In this document: positions 7,047 to 15,651 of the stretch, piece after piece | Position numbering within the stretch: the first letter of the stretch is position 1 | How the letters are laid out: each line of letters opens with the position of its first letter | From: Candidatus Hydrogenedentota bacterium | GTDB lineage: Bacteria > Hydrogenedentota > Hydrogenedentia > Hydrogenedentales > CAITNO01 | Direction of reading: 5' to 3' | Assembly: GCA_903893795.1 (NCBI GenBank) | Contig: CAITNO010000071.1 | Location: forward strand, 1-42,328 | Length of the DNA stretch: 42,328 bases | The notes under the pieces: generated by a model | Database searches by the model: none | What the model was told of the DNA's origin: nothing | Seen by the model: only the letters and a program-made list of their open reading frames with translations | Position numbers and translations under genes: made by a program

Positions 7047-9074
7047 ATGAAAAACATACCGCAGATTCGGGAAATATCGACGCTTTCGTTCAATGAGCGC
7101 GTGCTGCAGGAGGCGGAGGATGCGCGCAATCCGCTGATGGAACGGCTGAAATTCTTGGGTATCTTTTCGTCGAACATGGACGAGTTTTTCAAGGTGCGGG
7201 TGGCCAGCGTGCAGCGGCGCATCGAAATGGGCAAGAAGGCGATGGTGCAGGTACTGACGAAGATCATGGAAAAGGCGCGCAAACTGGACGACCGTTTCCA
7301 GGACGCCTATGCGGCAATCATGGCGGAACTGGAGGCGCAGGGGGTGCGGCTCATCGACGAGCACGACCTGGACCGGGAGACCCCGCAGGTGCGCCAGTGG
7401 GTGGACGAGTATTTCCGCGAGGAGGTGCTGCCGAGCCTGGTGCCCATCATCCTGCGCGATGGTTTTCCCATGCCGCAGCTGACCGACGGCGCGCTCTATT
7501 TCGGCATCCAGATGCGCGGCAGCGCCGTGCCCTACGCCCTGCTGGAAATCCCGGCGGATCAGCCGCGCTTTGTGCAGCTTCCCGACGGCTGCATCATGTA
7601 TCTCGACGATGTGATCCGGCACTCGCTGCACGAGGTCTTCTACATCTTTGACTATGACCGCATCGATGCCTTTGAGTTCAAGATCTCCCGCGACGCCGCA
7701 TTGGACATCGACAACGATTTTTCCGAGGGCTACGTGCGCAAGATGGAAAAGGTGCTGCGGCAGCGCAAGGGCGGAAGGCCCACGCGCTTTGTGCACGACG
7801 AGGACATGCCCGCGGGGCTCCTGCAGCGGCTGATCAAGGAGCTGAAACTGGGCCAGGCCGACACGACCATTTCCGGCGGCCGCTACCACAACATGCGCGA
7901 CCTCATGCGGTTCCCCGCCAAGCGGCCCGACCTCTGCTTCGAGGAGCAGTGGCCCAACGACCACCCCGTGCTCGACGCGCACCGGGGCCGCATGATGGAC
8001 GTCATCCGCCGCCGTGACATCCTGGTCACCTATCCGTACCAGTCGTTCGACCATGTGGTGCGGCTGCTGCGCGAGGCGGCCATCGACCCCGAAGTGCGCG
8101 AGATCTGCATGACCCTGTACCGGGTGGCCAGCCGTTCCCAGGTCGTCAACGCGCTGGTGAACGCCGCGCGCAATGGCAAGAAGGTCTTCGTGTCCGTCGA
8201 GCTGCAGGCCCGTTTCGACGAGCAGCACAACATCCGCATTTCGGAGCGGCTGGGCGACGTGGGCGTGACCGTGGTGTACGGCGTGCCCACGCTCAAGGTG
8301 CACTCCAAGCTGCTGCTCATCCGCCGCGGCGACGAGATGTTTGCAGGCCTGTCCACGGGCAATTTCAACGAGACCACGGGCTACCTGTACGTGGACAGCA
8401 CGCTGCTCACGGCGGACAGGCGCCTGACCGCCGAGGTCGCGCAGGTCTTTGACTACTTCCAGCAGACCGCCGCAGTGCGCGCCGTCACATCGCCCAAGTT
8501 CAAGCACCTGCTGGTCTCGCCCTTCAACACGCGCAAGGCGCTCTACAAGAACATCGCCACGGAAAAGGCCAAGGGCGAGGCGGGCCGCATTCTCATCAAG
8601 GCCAACCACCTGACGGACAGCCAGATGATCCGCCGCATCCGCGAGGCCGCCGACCTGGGTGTACAGGTCGACCTGATCATACGCACCACCTACGCCATGC
8701 TGCCCCACAAGAACATCCGCGCCATTTCTATCCTTGACCGCTACCTGGAGCACCAACGGGTGTACGTCTTCGGCGCGGGGGACGAGGCGCGCGTGTTCAT
8801 GAGTTCGGCCGATCTCATGGAGCGCAACCTGGACTGGCGCGTCGAGGTGGCCTTTCCCGTCTACGATCCCGAACTGAAGCGCGAAGTCATCGAGATGATG
8901 GAATTGCAAACCGGCGACGACACCAAGGCGCGCATCCTTGACCGCAAGCAGGGAAACAAGTACGCCAAGGAGCGGTTGGGAACCTGCCGCGCCCAGTACG
9001 ACACCCACGCCTACTACGCCAAGCGTTTCGCAGAGGCGGAACAGAGCCGTGCGCGGCTGCTGCGCCTGCCCTGA
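7047..9074 (+). CDS. ppk1: Polyphosphate kinase 1
   Basis: A 675-residue Ppk1 that reversibly builds polyphosphate from ATP. The N-terminal domain begins LSFNERVLQEAEDARNPLMERLKFLGIFSSNMDEFF, the family hallmark. The two phospholipase-D-like catalytic domains carry LKVHSKLLLIRR with His419, equivalent to the autophosphorylated histidine (E. coli His435), the GLSTGNFNE motif, and LEHQRVYVFGAG with His569, equivalent to His592. MSSADLMERNLDWRVEVAFPV follows as in the canonical enzyme. Length is normal. The start is taken at ATG 7047; an in-frame TTG at 7026 would add seven residues. No exopolyphosphatase or pho regulator gene is adjacent. The ATG follows a divergent promoter region shared with the Phd gene. 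Confidence 0.96.
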   Translation: MKNIPQIREISTLSFNERVLQEAEDARNPLMERLKFLGIFSSNMDEFFKVRVASVQRRIEMGKKAMVQVLTKIMEKARKLDDRFQDAYAAIMAELEAQGVRLIDEHDLDRETPQVRQWVDEYFREEVLPSLVPIILRDGFPMPQLTDGALYFGIQMRGSAVPYALLEIPADQPRFVQLPDGCIMYLDDVIRHSLHEVFYIFDYDRIDAFEFKISRDAALDIDNDFSEGYVRKMEKVLRQRKGGRPTRFVHDEDMPAGLLQRLIKELKLGQADTTISGGRYHNMRDLMRFPAKRPDLCFEEQWPNDHPVLDAHRGRMMDVIRRRDILVTYPYQSFDHVVRLLREAAIDPEVREICMTLYRVASRSQVVNALVNAARNGKKVFVSVELQARFDEQHNIRISERLGDVGVTVVYGVPTLKVHSKLLLIRRGDEMFAGLSTGNFNETTGYLYVDSTLLTADRRLTAEVAQVFDYFQQTAAVRAVTSPKFKHLLVSPFNTRKALYKNIATEKAKGEAGRILIKANHLTDSQMIRRIREAADLGVQVDLIIRTTYAMLPHKNIRAISILDRYLEHQRVYVFGAGDEARVFMSSADLMERNLDWRVEVAFPVYDPELKREVIEMMELQTGDDTKARILDRKQGNKYAKERLGTCRAQYDTHAYYAKRFAEAEQSRARLLRLP

Positions 9075-9087
9075 ACGACGGGATTCC

Positions 9088-10248
9088 CTAAGGGGTCAGA
9101 TCGGGAAGCCCCGTGAGACGGCGAATCTCCTTCTCGTACTCCCGCACCAGAATCACCTTGCCGTCCTCGGTCACGTGGCAGCGGTCTGAAAAAAGGGTCT
9201 CGCCGGTGACGCCGTGCGGTTCGGCTTTCGTGACGGCCGCCTCAATGTCCACGAGCTTCGCGCCATATTCTTTCGCCAAATCCCGGATGATGCTGTTTTC
9301 CGTGTCGGAGGCCTGGTGGCGCGTCGTGCCGGCCAGCATCTTGCGCGCGAGCGCCACGCCCCCCGCGTAGTCGCCCGCGGCATAGCGGCGGGCGATTTCC
9401 TCTTTCGAGTCCCTGTATTTGTCCAGCAGGTCGGGCTTCCAAAGGTTGGTGGCCATGACGCCCATGACCACCGGCACCTGCCGGTCACGGAAGAGCGACA
9501 GAATATCGCCCATGTTCCTGCGGTACGAGGCCATGCGCTGGTCAATTTCCGCGGAACTGAAATCACGGCCGAAGGTGGCCAGGTAGTTGACTTCCGGCGG
9601 CAGCTTGGCGTGGAACATGCGCAGGCGCATGTAGGTGATGCGCGCATTGGCCGCCGTGTCGCGCAGCAGCCGCATGAAGGCGGAACGGTAGACCTGCCGC
9701 TGCACGGCGGCGCGCTGCGGCGCGGCCAGCTCCTGCTGCTCCAACTCCTCAAACTCGTTGTGGCCGATGTACACCAGCAGCAGGTCGGGCTCGTAATGGG
9801 CGATTTCCTGCGCCACTTTGAGCAGCCGGTGCGAACCGTAGGCTAGTCCGCCCATGTTAATGATTTCGAAATGGCGTTTTTGGGGGTCGGCCGCGCCCAG
9901 ACGTTGGGCCAGGTCCTGAAGGTTCCAATTGATATAGTTGACGTTGGATTCGCCGAGAAAGAAGATGCGGTACGTGTTGGCCGGTTTTGGCGTGGGGAAA
10001 CTCTGGCTGCGAAAGGAGATTTCCTTCTGGGGCCGGGTGGTCATGACGGGCCGCAGCACCCCGGCCGGCATGAACACGCGGCTGTCATCGTCAAAGCCCA
10101 TGCCATAGTCGGTGGGCAGCGGGGGACGCACCCATTCCAGCAACCGCGCACCGCCCTCCAGCACACCCAGCAGCAATATCAGGGGAAGCAGGGAATAGAC
10201 AAGCACCCTGACCGGGCCCAGCTTCGACAGATCGGGCTGTTCAGTCAT
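9088..10248 (-). CDS. Membrane-anchored SGNH/GDSL-type hydrolase
   Basis: A 386-residue protein with one N-terminal membrane segment (about residues 13-33, VRVLVYSLLPLILLLGVLEGG) that acts as a signal anchor. The rest is an SGNH-hydrolase-like domain. FFLGESN holds the nucleophile Ser101, NMGGLAYGS is block II, YIGHNE gives Asn164, and SDRCHVTEDG near the C-terminus supplies Asp355 and His358 of the catalytic dyad. It may remove acyl groups from an extracellular glycan. The start at 10248 is favoured by GGGGAAG about 10 nt upstream; an in-frame Met lies 11 codons earlier. It converges on ppk1 with a 13-bp gap, so the two share little terminator space. Confidence 0.75.
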   Translation of the reverse strand: MTEQPDLSKLGPVRVLVYSLLPLILLLGVLEGGARLLEWVRPPLPTDYGMGFDDDSRVFMPAGVLRPVMTTRPQKEISFRSQSFPTPKPANTYRIFFLGESNVNYINWNLQDLAQRLGAADPQKRHFEIINMGGLAYGSHRLLKVAQEIAHYEPDLLLVYIGHNEFEELEQQELAAPQRAAVQRQVYRSAFMRLLRDTAANARITYMRLRMFHAKLPPEVNYLATFGRDFSSAEIDQRMASYRRNMGDILSLFRDRQVPVVMGVMATNLWKPDLLDKYRDSKEEIARRYAAGDYAGGVALARKMLAGTTRHQASDTENSIIRDLAKEYGAKLVDIEAAVTKAEPHGVTGETLFSDRCHVTEDGKVILVREYEKEIRRLTGLPDLTP

Positions 10249-10391
10249 GCGCGCAACTTCCCCATTACGGTTGCCGCTCACACGGCGACAATGGCATGGC
10301 TCGGTTGCTGTGAATCCCGCGGTTCATGTTCATCCCGCCAAGATAGCAGGGGACTTGCGCGGTACGCAAGTGTCCTCCCGAACGAAAAGGA

Positions 10392-10868
10392 TTACCCAAG
10401 GCCAGGCCGGAGACGCGCATCTGGAGTGAACGCCACCGCGGCACCGATACGGATCTTGGCAAAATCGGGATGGGCGGGATTGAGCAGAAAGTTGACTTCG
10501 CTGTCCGTCACGGCGCTGGGAACTTCCAGCACTGCCGAGGAACGCCCGGCGATCCACTGGTCCCCCAGGAGTTGGGTTTCCGAAACCGGTTGCGGGGCAT
10601 TCCACGATGGGGGCAGTGCCTTGGGGTCAATCTGCCGCAGCAGCGACACATCGAAGCTGACCGGGATCACGACATAGCGCCCGTAAATGACGGAAATGTC
10701 CTCCAGATGCACCAGCATTTCGAGCGTCGCCAGCGAAAGAGAACTGGCCACGTATACCATGGAGGTCCCGACGGAATTCCACCGCCCGCCGTTCAGGCGG
10801 GCTCCCTCGCCGTCAAAGGCCTTGGCGGCGTAGCGGGCCTGCACAATGCGGTATGCCCTCCGGATCAT
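10392..10868 (-). CDS. RES-domain toxin (NAD+-phosphorylase type)
   Basis: A 158-residue RES-domain protein. The name-giving residues are visible: Arg29 in NGGRWNS, Glu50 in LATLEMLVH and a serine in GRSSAVLEVPS (about residues 110-118). Family members of this size are toxins that degrade or phosphorolyse NAD+. The start ATG overlaps the antitoxin stop by 4 bp (ATGA), the normal antitoxin-first order. The C-terminus (NPAHPDFAKIRI) is also typical. All key residues are present, so it looks active. Confidence 0.93.
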   Translation of the reverse strand: MIRRAYRIVQARYAAKAFDGEGARLNGGRWNSVGTSMVYVASSLSLATLEMLVHLEDISVIYGRYVVIPVSFDVSLLRQIDPKALPPSWNAPQPVSETQLLGDQWIAGRSSAVLEVPSAVTDSEVNFLLNPAHPDFAKIRIGAAVAFTPDARLRPGLG

Positions 10869-11395
10869 GTGAACACGCCGTGCTCCAGACGTCCAAGCAG
10901 ATGCTCCACTTCCTGCGCCCCCGGCTCGGTGTCGCAGAATTCGAGCGGTGAGTGTTCGCCCAAGGCGCGCTTGGGCGCCGTGAACCAGCGCCGTGCGGCG
11001 TCCACGCCGCCGAGCACCTCCAGCGCCTTTTGAAACACGGACGCGACGCGCAGAATCCGCTCCGACTCGTCCGGCTTGAACCGCGTCCGCCGCGACAGGG
11101 TTCGCTGTGGAATTCGGACGGTCTTGCCCAACTGGTCGCTGGACAGGTCCGTGATCAGCTTGAGCCGGTCAAAAGCCGTGCGGTTGAGTCCGTGGCTCAG
11201 CGCATCACGCACAGCGTCAATCGTTGCCGATTCCTGCGGCATCGGTCCGCAGGACAGATTGCCCAGAACCATGCCGTACCACAGCGCCGCGCTGCGCGGC
11301 GCGTCCACCACCCACGCATTCTTGTGCTTGAATGCGCCTCGCCGCTGCGCTTCTGTAGTGAATTCAGGCCAATGCTTTAGAACGATGGCATCCAT
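10865..11395 (-). CDS. Xre/MbcA/ParS-type antitoxin of the RES toxin
   Basis: A 176-residue antitoxin of the DUF2384 group. The central helical region (HGLNRTAFDRLKLITDLSSDQLGKTVRIPQRTLSRR, within the helix-turn-helix) binds DNA. The C-terminal toxin-binding domain contains SERILRVASVFQKALEVLGG and ARRWFTAPKRALGEHSPLEF. The start at 11395 is chosen because GAGG lies 8 nt upstream and a strong promoter ends just before it; the in-frame ATG at 11416 would make a nearly leaderless message. It overlaps the toxin gene by 4 bp, and autoregulation is expected from the palindrome in its promoter. Confidence 0.9.
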   Translation of the reverse strand: MDAIVLKHWPEFTTEAQRRGAFKHKNAWVVDAPRSAALWYGMVLGNLSCGPMPQESATIDAVRDALSHGLNRTAFDRLKLITDLSSDQLGKTVRIPQRTLSRRTRFKPDESERILRVASVFQKALEVLGGVDAARRWFTAPKRALGEHSPLEFCDTEPGAQEVEHLLGRLEHGVFT

Positions 11396-11423
11396 GGCGG
11401 CATCCTCATATGTCATTTGGCCA

Positions 11424-11452
11424 AGTATACCACGCCATATGGCGGACGTCAA
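11424..11452 (-). promoter_or_regulatory. Promoter and operator of the RES/Xre operon
   Basis: On the minus strand TTGACG (11447-11452) and TATACT (11424-11429) are separated by exactly 17 bp. The spacer contains a perfect 12-bp palindrome, CGCCATATGGCG (11433-11444), placed so that a bound antitoxin dimer would block RNA polymerase. A second small palindrome, TTGGCCAA, lies just downstream at about 11417-11424. This is a textbook layout for toxin-antitoxin autoregulation, though not tested. Confidence 0.75.
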
Positions 11453-11478
11453 TGCTGGGGTAAATAGAGGGAAGCGTC

Positions 11479-14400
11479 TCAGGGCTGCGTCAGGTTCAGC
11501 GCCACCGGCCCCGGCCGTTCGAGCCGGTTCTTGTAGTCCGGCCAGAGGGGGCAGTTCAGATCGATCCACGTCTTGATGCGGCGCATATCGTCGTCGGTGA
11601 GTTTTGCGTCGTGGTGGCCTGCATTGAGCACTTCCCACAGGCGGCTCTTGAGGGTGCCGAGCGAGAGCGGGGGCATCTTTTCCGTGCCGCCCGAATTCCA
11701 GCCCATGTCGGCGTAATGAACCAGGCCCTTTTCGATGAGCGTGCGGTAGGAGACAGGCACTTTCTCCTTGTCGAGGTCCCCGCGGAAGTCGAGTCCCTTG
11801 GGATGCTTCTCGTTGTGGCAGGAGATGCAGTGCGCGTCTAGCACGGGCTGCACCACCTTTTCAAAGGAGAGCGGCACGCCTTCCCACGCGGCCAGTTGCG
11901 GGTTCACCAGCGTCTTCGCCTCGGGCCGGTGGCCATTGGCGGGCGTGGACAGGCGGCTTTCGTGGCAGCCCACACAGCCGCGCTTTTCGCCGGGCTGGAG
12001 CTGCACCACGCTGCGCATGCGCTGCAGCTCGTTGTAGTCCTTGTCGAGCGCCTCGAAATAGAGAACCTTGCCCGCCGGGGCGGTGAAGCGGGCCGACCCG
12101 TCCTCCTCCACCGGCACGAGCCCGCAGGGCTGCTTGGCCACGTAGGTGGGCCAGCCGAAGGGCCCGCTGACCTTGTGTACCGGCGTGGCGTACCAGTCCT
12201 GAAATTCGGGATGGTCCTTGCGGTATTCGCCGTTGGGCATCTGGTCCAGGGTGGCGCGCACCTCCTCGACGATGCGGATGTATTTCACCGTGCCCCGCGC
12301 CACAGCGGGAGAGATGCCCCGGTACACGTCCTGCAAATAGAATTCGCCCGTCTCCGAAGCCTCCTGCACCGGCGAGGCCAGCACGGGCGGGTGGGGACGC
12401 TTGCGGAACAGGGTGGGGCACATGCTCGATATGGCGGCGTCCATATACAGCATCTCGCGGTTGCCGAAGCGGTCGATCACGTACAGTCCAAAGCTCTCGC
12501 GCGGCGCGTGGGCGCAGAGGAAGTAGTCCTTCGACAGCGGGAAGGCCTCGCGGAAGCATTCATGGTTGGGCCACATGCCCGGCCAGGGCACTTCCGGCGT
12601 GAGGCTGGTGATGGCCTTCGGGTTGGACCGTCCCTTGGTCGGGTCCACCAGCGCGATGGGACCGTTCAGATCGCCGAAGTGGGAGATGAGCGTGCAGACG
12701 TATTCCTTCGTGCCCGGCACGGGACGCCCGTTGGCGTATCCGTTGGGCTGGATGATGTCATTGCCGAAGACCAGTTCGGCCTGGGTGCCGTCGGGGTTGA
12801 TCGCCCACAGCGTGTGGCCAAAGTCGGCGCCCTTGTCCTGATACTCTGACCGGGTCCAGACGAGGCGCCCGTCGTCCATCACGGACGGTGCCCATTCGGT
12901 GAGATTGGCGAAGGAGAGCGGCCGGAAATCGGTGCCGTCGGGCTTCATGCGGAAGAGGATGGATGCTTGGGGCCGCCAGCAGATGAAGCGCGAGGTGCAG
13001 CGCGAACTGACCAGCGCGAGATCGCCGTCGGGCAACGGCGTGGGCCACAGGTCTTGGAAGGGGCCGCTGGTAATCTGCCTGAGGTCGCTGCCGTCGGTGT
13101 TCATCGACATCACGTGGTAATAGCCGTCCTCCGGCAGACGGTAGGAGAAGTAGATGCGGTTCAGGTCAAAGTCCGCCATGGGATTGCGCGCGATGCCGGG
13201 CCCCGCGTAAAAGGGCTCTTCCAGTTCGGCGTGCTCCGGCGCAAAGCGGTCGCCTTCCTTGGGCAAATGCAGCAGGCACACACCGCCGCCGGGACGAAAC
13301 GCCGAGTCGAAATAGTCGCTGTAGTTGTGCGACGGCTCGAAGGGGAAACGCTTGATGAAAAGCAGGTCCGCTATGGGTTCCAAATCGGGTGCGCGCAGGA
13401 AGAGGCTGCGCTTGGCGGTCCGTGCCTCCAGGAAGGCGGCCCGTTCGGCGGCCACATCGGGTACCGCTGCGGCGAGCAACTGCTTTTGGCGCGTGCGGAA
13501 TTCAACCACTGTGGTGCGTTCCGCGTCCACTTTGACACCCTGATTGTCCAAACGCGCAATCATGTCCTCCATGAGCGCAAGTGTGTGGTCCAACGGGTCA
13601 TAGCGCAGCAGGTGCAGCGTGTACTCGTTGGTGCCCTCCTTCACGGTCAGGGTGGCCTGGGGGCCGACGGGTCCTTGTTCTGCCGGTATTTTGAGGGAGA
13701 GTGCAAGTTGGGAAGTAAGCGCGGGATCGGTGGAGAAACTCCCGGCCTCGGCATGCACGGTGACGGGGGCCGCGCCGTTCGCAAGGCCCAGATTCACCCA
13801 GAAGGCGCCGTCGCAGTAGGGGAATCTTTCGGCGATGGCCAGCGACGAAAACTGGAAGTGAACGGGCCGCCCCAGCGCCTCGGTATAGCGGCCGCCCATG
13901 CCCAGCCCCACGCGCAGTCCCTGTTTGTCACAATCGGGAAACAGCGCCAGCGGCAGGCCGAATTCAAACCGCGTCAGGGTGTCATTGAACGCGCCCCGCA
14001 CGGGCACCGACTTGGCCACGGCCAGCAGCCCGTCCTTGGGCGCATAGGTGTTGAACACGAGCCCTTTATCGGTTACCTCGACCACGCCGCAACCCTGCAT
14101 GTCCGCCGAGGACACAATCGCGACATGGCTGCTCAGCAGCCGGTCCGTGCGCAGCGCAAACCACACCTGTCCGTCAAAGCGGCCGGCCCGCAGCTCGCTG
14201 GTAACCAGCGGCGTGGCCGCGAAACCAAAGGGATGGGCCACGCGCACCGCGGCGCTGGAGGCGCCCACCCAGCATCTGTCGTCAAACACCGCGTCTATCG
14301 CAGGCGCGGCAAAAAGCGGGGGGAGCGGCACGATGTCGTCGCCGACGGGATGGGGGTATTCCTTCACCCGTCCGTTGTAGGGCACCAGCCGGGGGTCCAC

Positions 14401-15105
14401 ATCGGCCCTTCCTGCTGTCTTTATCCACGCATATTCCTCCGCCAGAAAGGCATCCTTCAGCGGGTCAGGCTCCGGTTCAGACCAGTATGCGGCGGCTTCG
14501 GGCGGCGGGGGAGGGGAGGGCACCAGGCCTCCCGCGTTGGCGGACCGGGACCGGAGCGACACCGGTCCCGCAGTCGCGCTGAGCTTGGCGACGGAGCTCC
14601 AGGCCTGGCCGTCCTGCGACAGCAGCACCTCGAAATCCGTGGGCATCCGGTCGGCGTAATAGCGGTTGCGGTCGCGCGAGAAAACCACCCGGTTCACCGT
14701 TACGGCCTTGGGCAGTTCTATTTGCGCCCATTCCTCGCCCGTACCCGCGGCGATCCAGCTCTTGTCATTGCCATACTTGCCGTCATTGAGATGGGCGATG
14801 CTGTGGTCGGGATAACCGGGCAGGCACGACGAGGCCGACGGTTGTGCCCCCGCATCGGCCAGCGCCAGATTGGTCTCCGAGCCCGGACCGTAGACCTCCA
14901 GTTCGTCCACGCACGGCTGCCCCCCTCCGCTGGCTCCGCGGATGACGAAACGGACAAAGCGCGCGTCCTGTGCGGGAAACTCGACCGTGTTCGCCCGGTC
15001 GGCGAACACATCCTTCAACGGCGCGGCTGCGGCATGGGGCGTTGCCCAGGCCATGCCCAAAATCAGGGCCGCCAGAAACATGGCTATCCGAAAACGTGCA
15101 GGCAT
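11479..15105 (-). CDS. Giant secreted HzsA-like dihaem c-type cytochrome with discoidin domain
   Basis: A 1208-residue exported protein. A signal peptide (residues 1-28) is followed by a discoidin/F5-8-type carbohydrate-binding region (about 37-190, with FVRFVIRG, DELEVYG and DFEVLLSQDG), then a CBM9-like beta-sandwich region (about 265-480). A TolB-like propeller (about 640-900) has FDLNRIYFSYRLPEDGYYHVMSMNTDGSDLRQIT. The C-terminal part resembles hydrazine-synthase alpha subunit (HzsA) domains, with GSARFTAPAGKVLYFEALD and two haem motifs, CVGCH (1044-1048) and CISCH (1093-1097). The last 70 residues resemble other cytochrome tails. The start has a perfect ribosome site (AAAGGAGG). A role in hydrazine chemistry is not implied; related proteins occur in organisms that do not do anammox. 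No partner electron carrier gene adjoins it. Confidence 0.82.
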   Translation of the reverse strand: MPARFRIAMFLAALILGMAWATPHAAAAPLKDVFADRANTVEFPAQDARFVRFVIRGASGGGQPCVDELEVYGPGSETNLALADAGAQPSASSCLPGYPDHSIAHLNDGKYGNDKSWIAAGTGEEWAQIELPKAVTVNRVVFSRDRNRYYADRMPTDFEVLLSQDGQAWSSVAKLSATAGPVSLRSRSANAGGLVPSPPPPPEAAAYWSEPEPDPLKDAFLAEEYAWIKTAGRADVDPRLVPYNGRVKEYPHPVGDDIVPLPPLFAAPAIDAVFDDRCWVGASSAAVRVAHPFGFAATPLVTSELRAGRFDGQVWFALRTDRLLSSHVAIVSSADMQGCGVVEVTDKGLVFNTYAPKDGLLAVAKSVPVRGAFNDTLTRFEFGLPLALFPDCDKQGLRVGLGMGGRYTEALGRPVHFQFSSLAIAERFPYCDGAFWVNLGLANGAAPVTVHAEAGSFSTDPALTSQLALSLKIPAEQGPVGPQATLTVKEGTNEYTLHLLRYDPLDHTLALMEDMIARLDNQGVKVDAERTTVVEFRTRQKQLLAAAVPDVAAERAAFLEARTAKRSLFLRAPDLEPIADLLFIKRFPFEPSHNYSDYFDSAFRPGGGVCLLHLPKEGDRFAPEHAELEEPFYAGPGIARNPMADFDLNRIYFSYRLPEDGYYHVMSMNTDGSDLRQITSGPFQDLWPTPLPDGDLALVSSRCTSRFICWRPQASILFRMKPDGTDFRPLSFANLTEWAPSVMDDGRLVWTRSEYQDKGADFGHTLWAINPDGTQAELVFGNDIIQPNGYANGRPVPGTKEYVCTLISHFGDLNGPIALVDPTKGRSNPKAITSLTPEVPWPGMWPNHECFREAFPLSKDYFLCAHAPRESFGLYVIDRFGNREMLYMDAAISSMCPTLFRKRPHPPVLASPVQEASETGEFYLQDVYRGISPAVARGTVKYIRIVEEVRATLDQMPNGEYRKDHPEFQDWYATPVHKVSGPFGWPTYVAKQPCGLVPVEEDGSARFTAPAGKVLYFEALDKDYNELQRMRSVVQLQPGEKRGCVGCHESRLSTPANGHRPEAKTLVNPQLAAWEGVPLSFEKVVQPVLDAHCISCHNEKHPKGLDFRGDLDKEKVPVSYRTLIEKGLVHYADMGWNSGGTEKMPPLSLGTLKSRLWEVLNAGHHDAKLTDDDMRRIKTWIDLNCPLWPDYKNRLERPGPVALNLTQP

Positions 15106-15138
15106 AGGGCCTCCTTTGGACGGTCAGACATCAGGAGT

Positions 15139-15167
15139 ATTTTGGGGCCTGGGAAGGTTGGTGTCAA
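15139..15167 (-). promoter_or_regulatory. Predicted promoter of the HzsA-like gene
   Basis: A perfect TTGACA on the minus strand (15162-15167) is followed after 17 bp by CAAAAT (15139-15144, four of six matches). The predicted start near 15132 gives a leader of about 27 nt to the strong ribosome-binding site and ATG. Confidence 0.5.
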
Positions 15168-15298
15168 GACGAAAGATTAACGGGAGGGCGGCACACGCGT
15201 GAATGTTCAGCATGGCGTGGGTATACTGGTCCCCGCGCCTGTTTGCGGATGATTCCGTCCCAGGTGCCGAACCGCCAAAGTGACCCGTGGAGGCATGA

Positions 15299-15628
15299 AT
15301 GTTCTACAAACGAGACACATCCGGATACCGCCAAGCCGTGGAAGGTGTAAACTTGAAGACGCTGGTTTACGGCGAGAACACGCTTTTCACAGAATTCCTG
15401 CTGCAATCGGGCCATACTTTGCCCAGGCATGCCCATGAACAGGAGCAAACGGGCTATCTGGTGTCGGGTTCAATTCGGCTGGCCATCGGCGATGACACCT
15501 TCGACGTCAGCCCCGGCGACAGTTGGTGCATTCCCGGAGGTGTTGAGCACGGCGCGGAGATTCTGGCCGATTCGGTGGCCATCGAAGTATTCTCCCCCGT
15601 CCGAAAAGACTATCTGCCCGAGTCATAA
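15299..15628 (+). CDS. Small single-domain cupin protein
   Basis: A 109-residue cupin. Motif 1 is HTLPRHAHEQEQTGYLVSG, with the two histidines and the glutamate/glutamine metal ligands; motif 2 is PGDSWCIPGGVEH with the last metal-binding histidine. The short length means a stand-alone sugar or small-molecule isomerase, or a binding protein of unknown substrate. GGAGG lies 5 nt before the ATG. It sits alone between a divergent cytochrome gene and a convergent TPR gene. A diverged, truncated copy of its first half occurs at about 19905-20025. Confidence 0.85.
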   Translation: MFYKRDTSGYRQAVEGVNLKTLVYGENTLFTEFLLQSGHTLPRHAHEQEQTGYLVSGSIRLAIGDDTFDVSPGDSWCIPGGVEHGAEILADSVAIEVFSPVRKDYLPES

Positions 15629-15651
15629 CGATCAATCCCGAAAGCGAACGC

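Noticed and set aside
7017..9008. 663-codon open frame antisense to polyphosphate kinase
   Set aside because: It is the shadow of a certain ppk1 gene. Its residues are low-complexity and it has no ribosome site.
12967..15180. 737-codon open frame on the plus strand opposite the HzsA-like gene
   Set aside because: Its protein has no recognisable domain and is arginine/histidine/glycine-rich, as expected for an antisense frame of a GC-rich gene; the minus-strand gene has a signal peptide, haem motifs and a perfect ribosome site.
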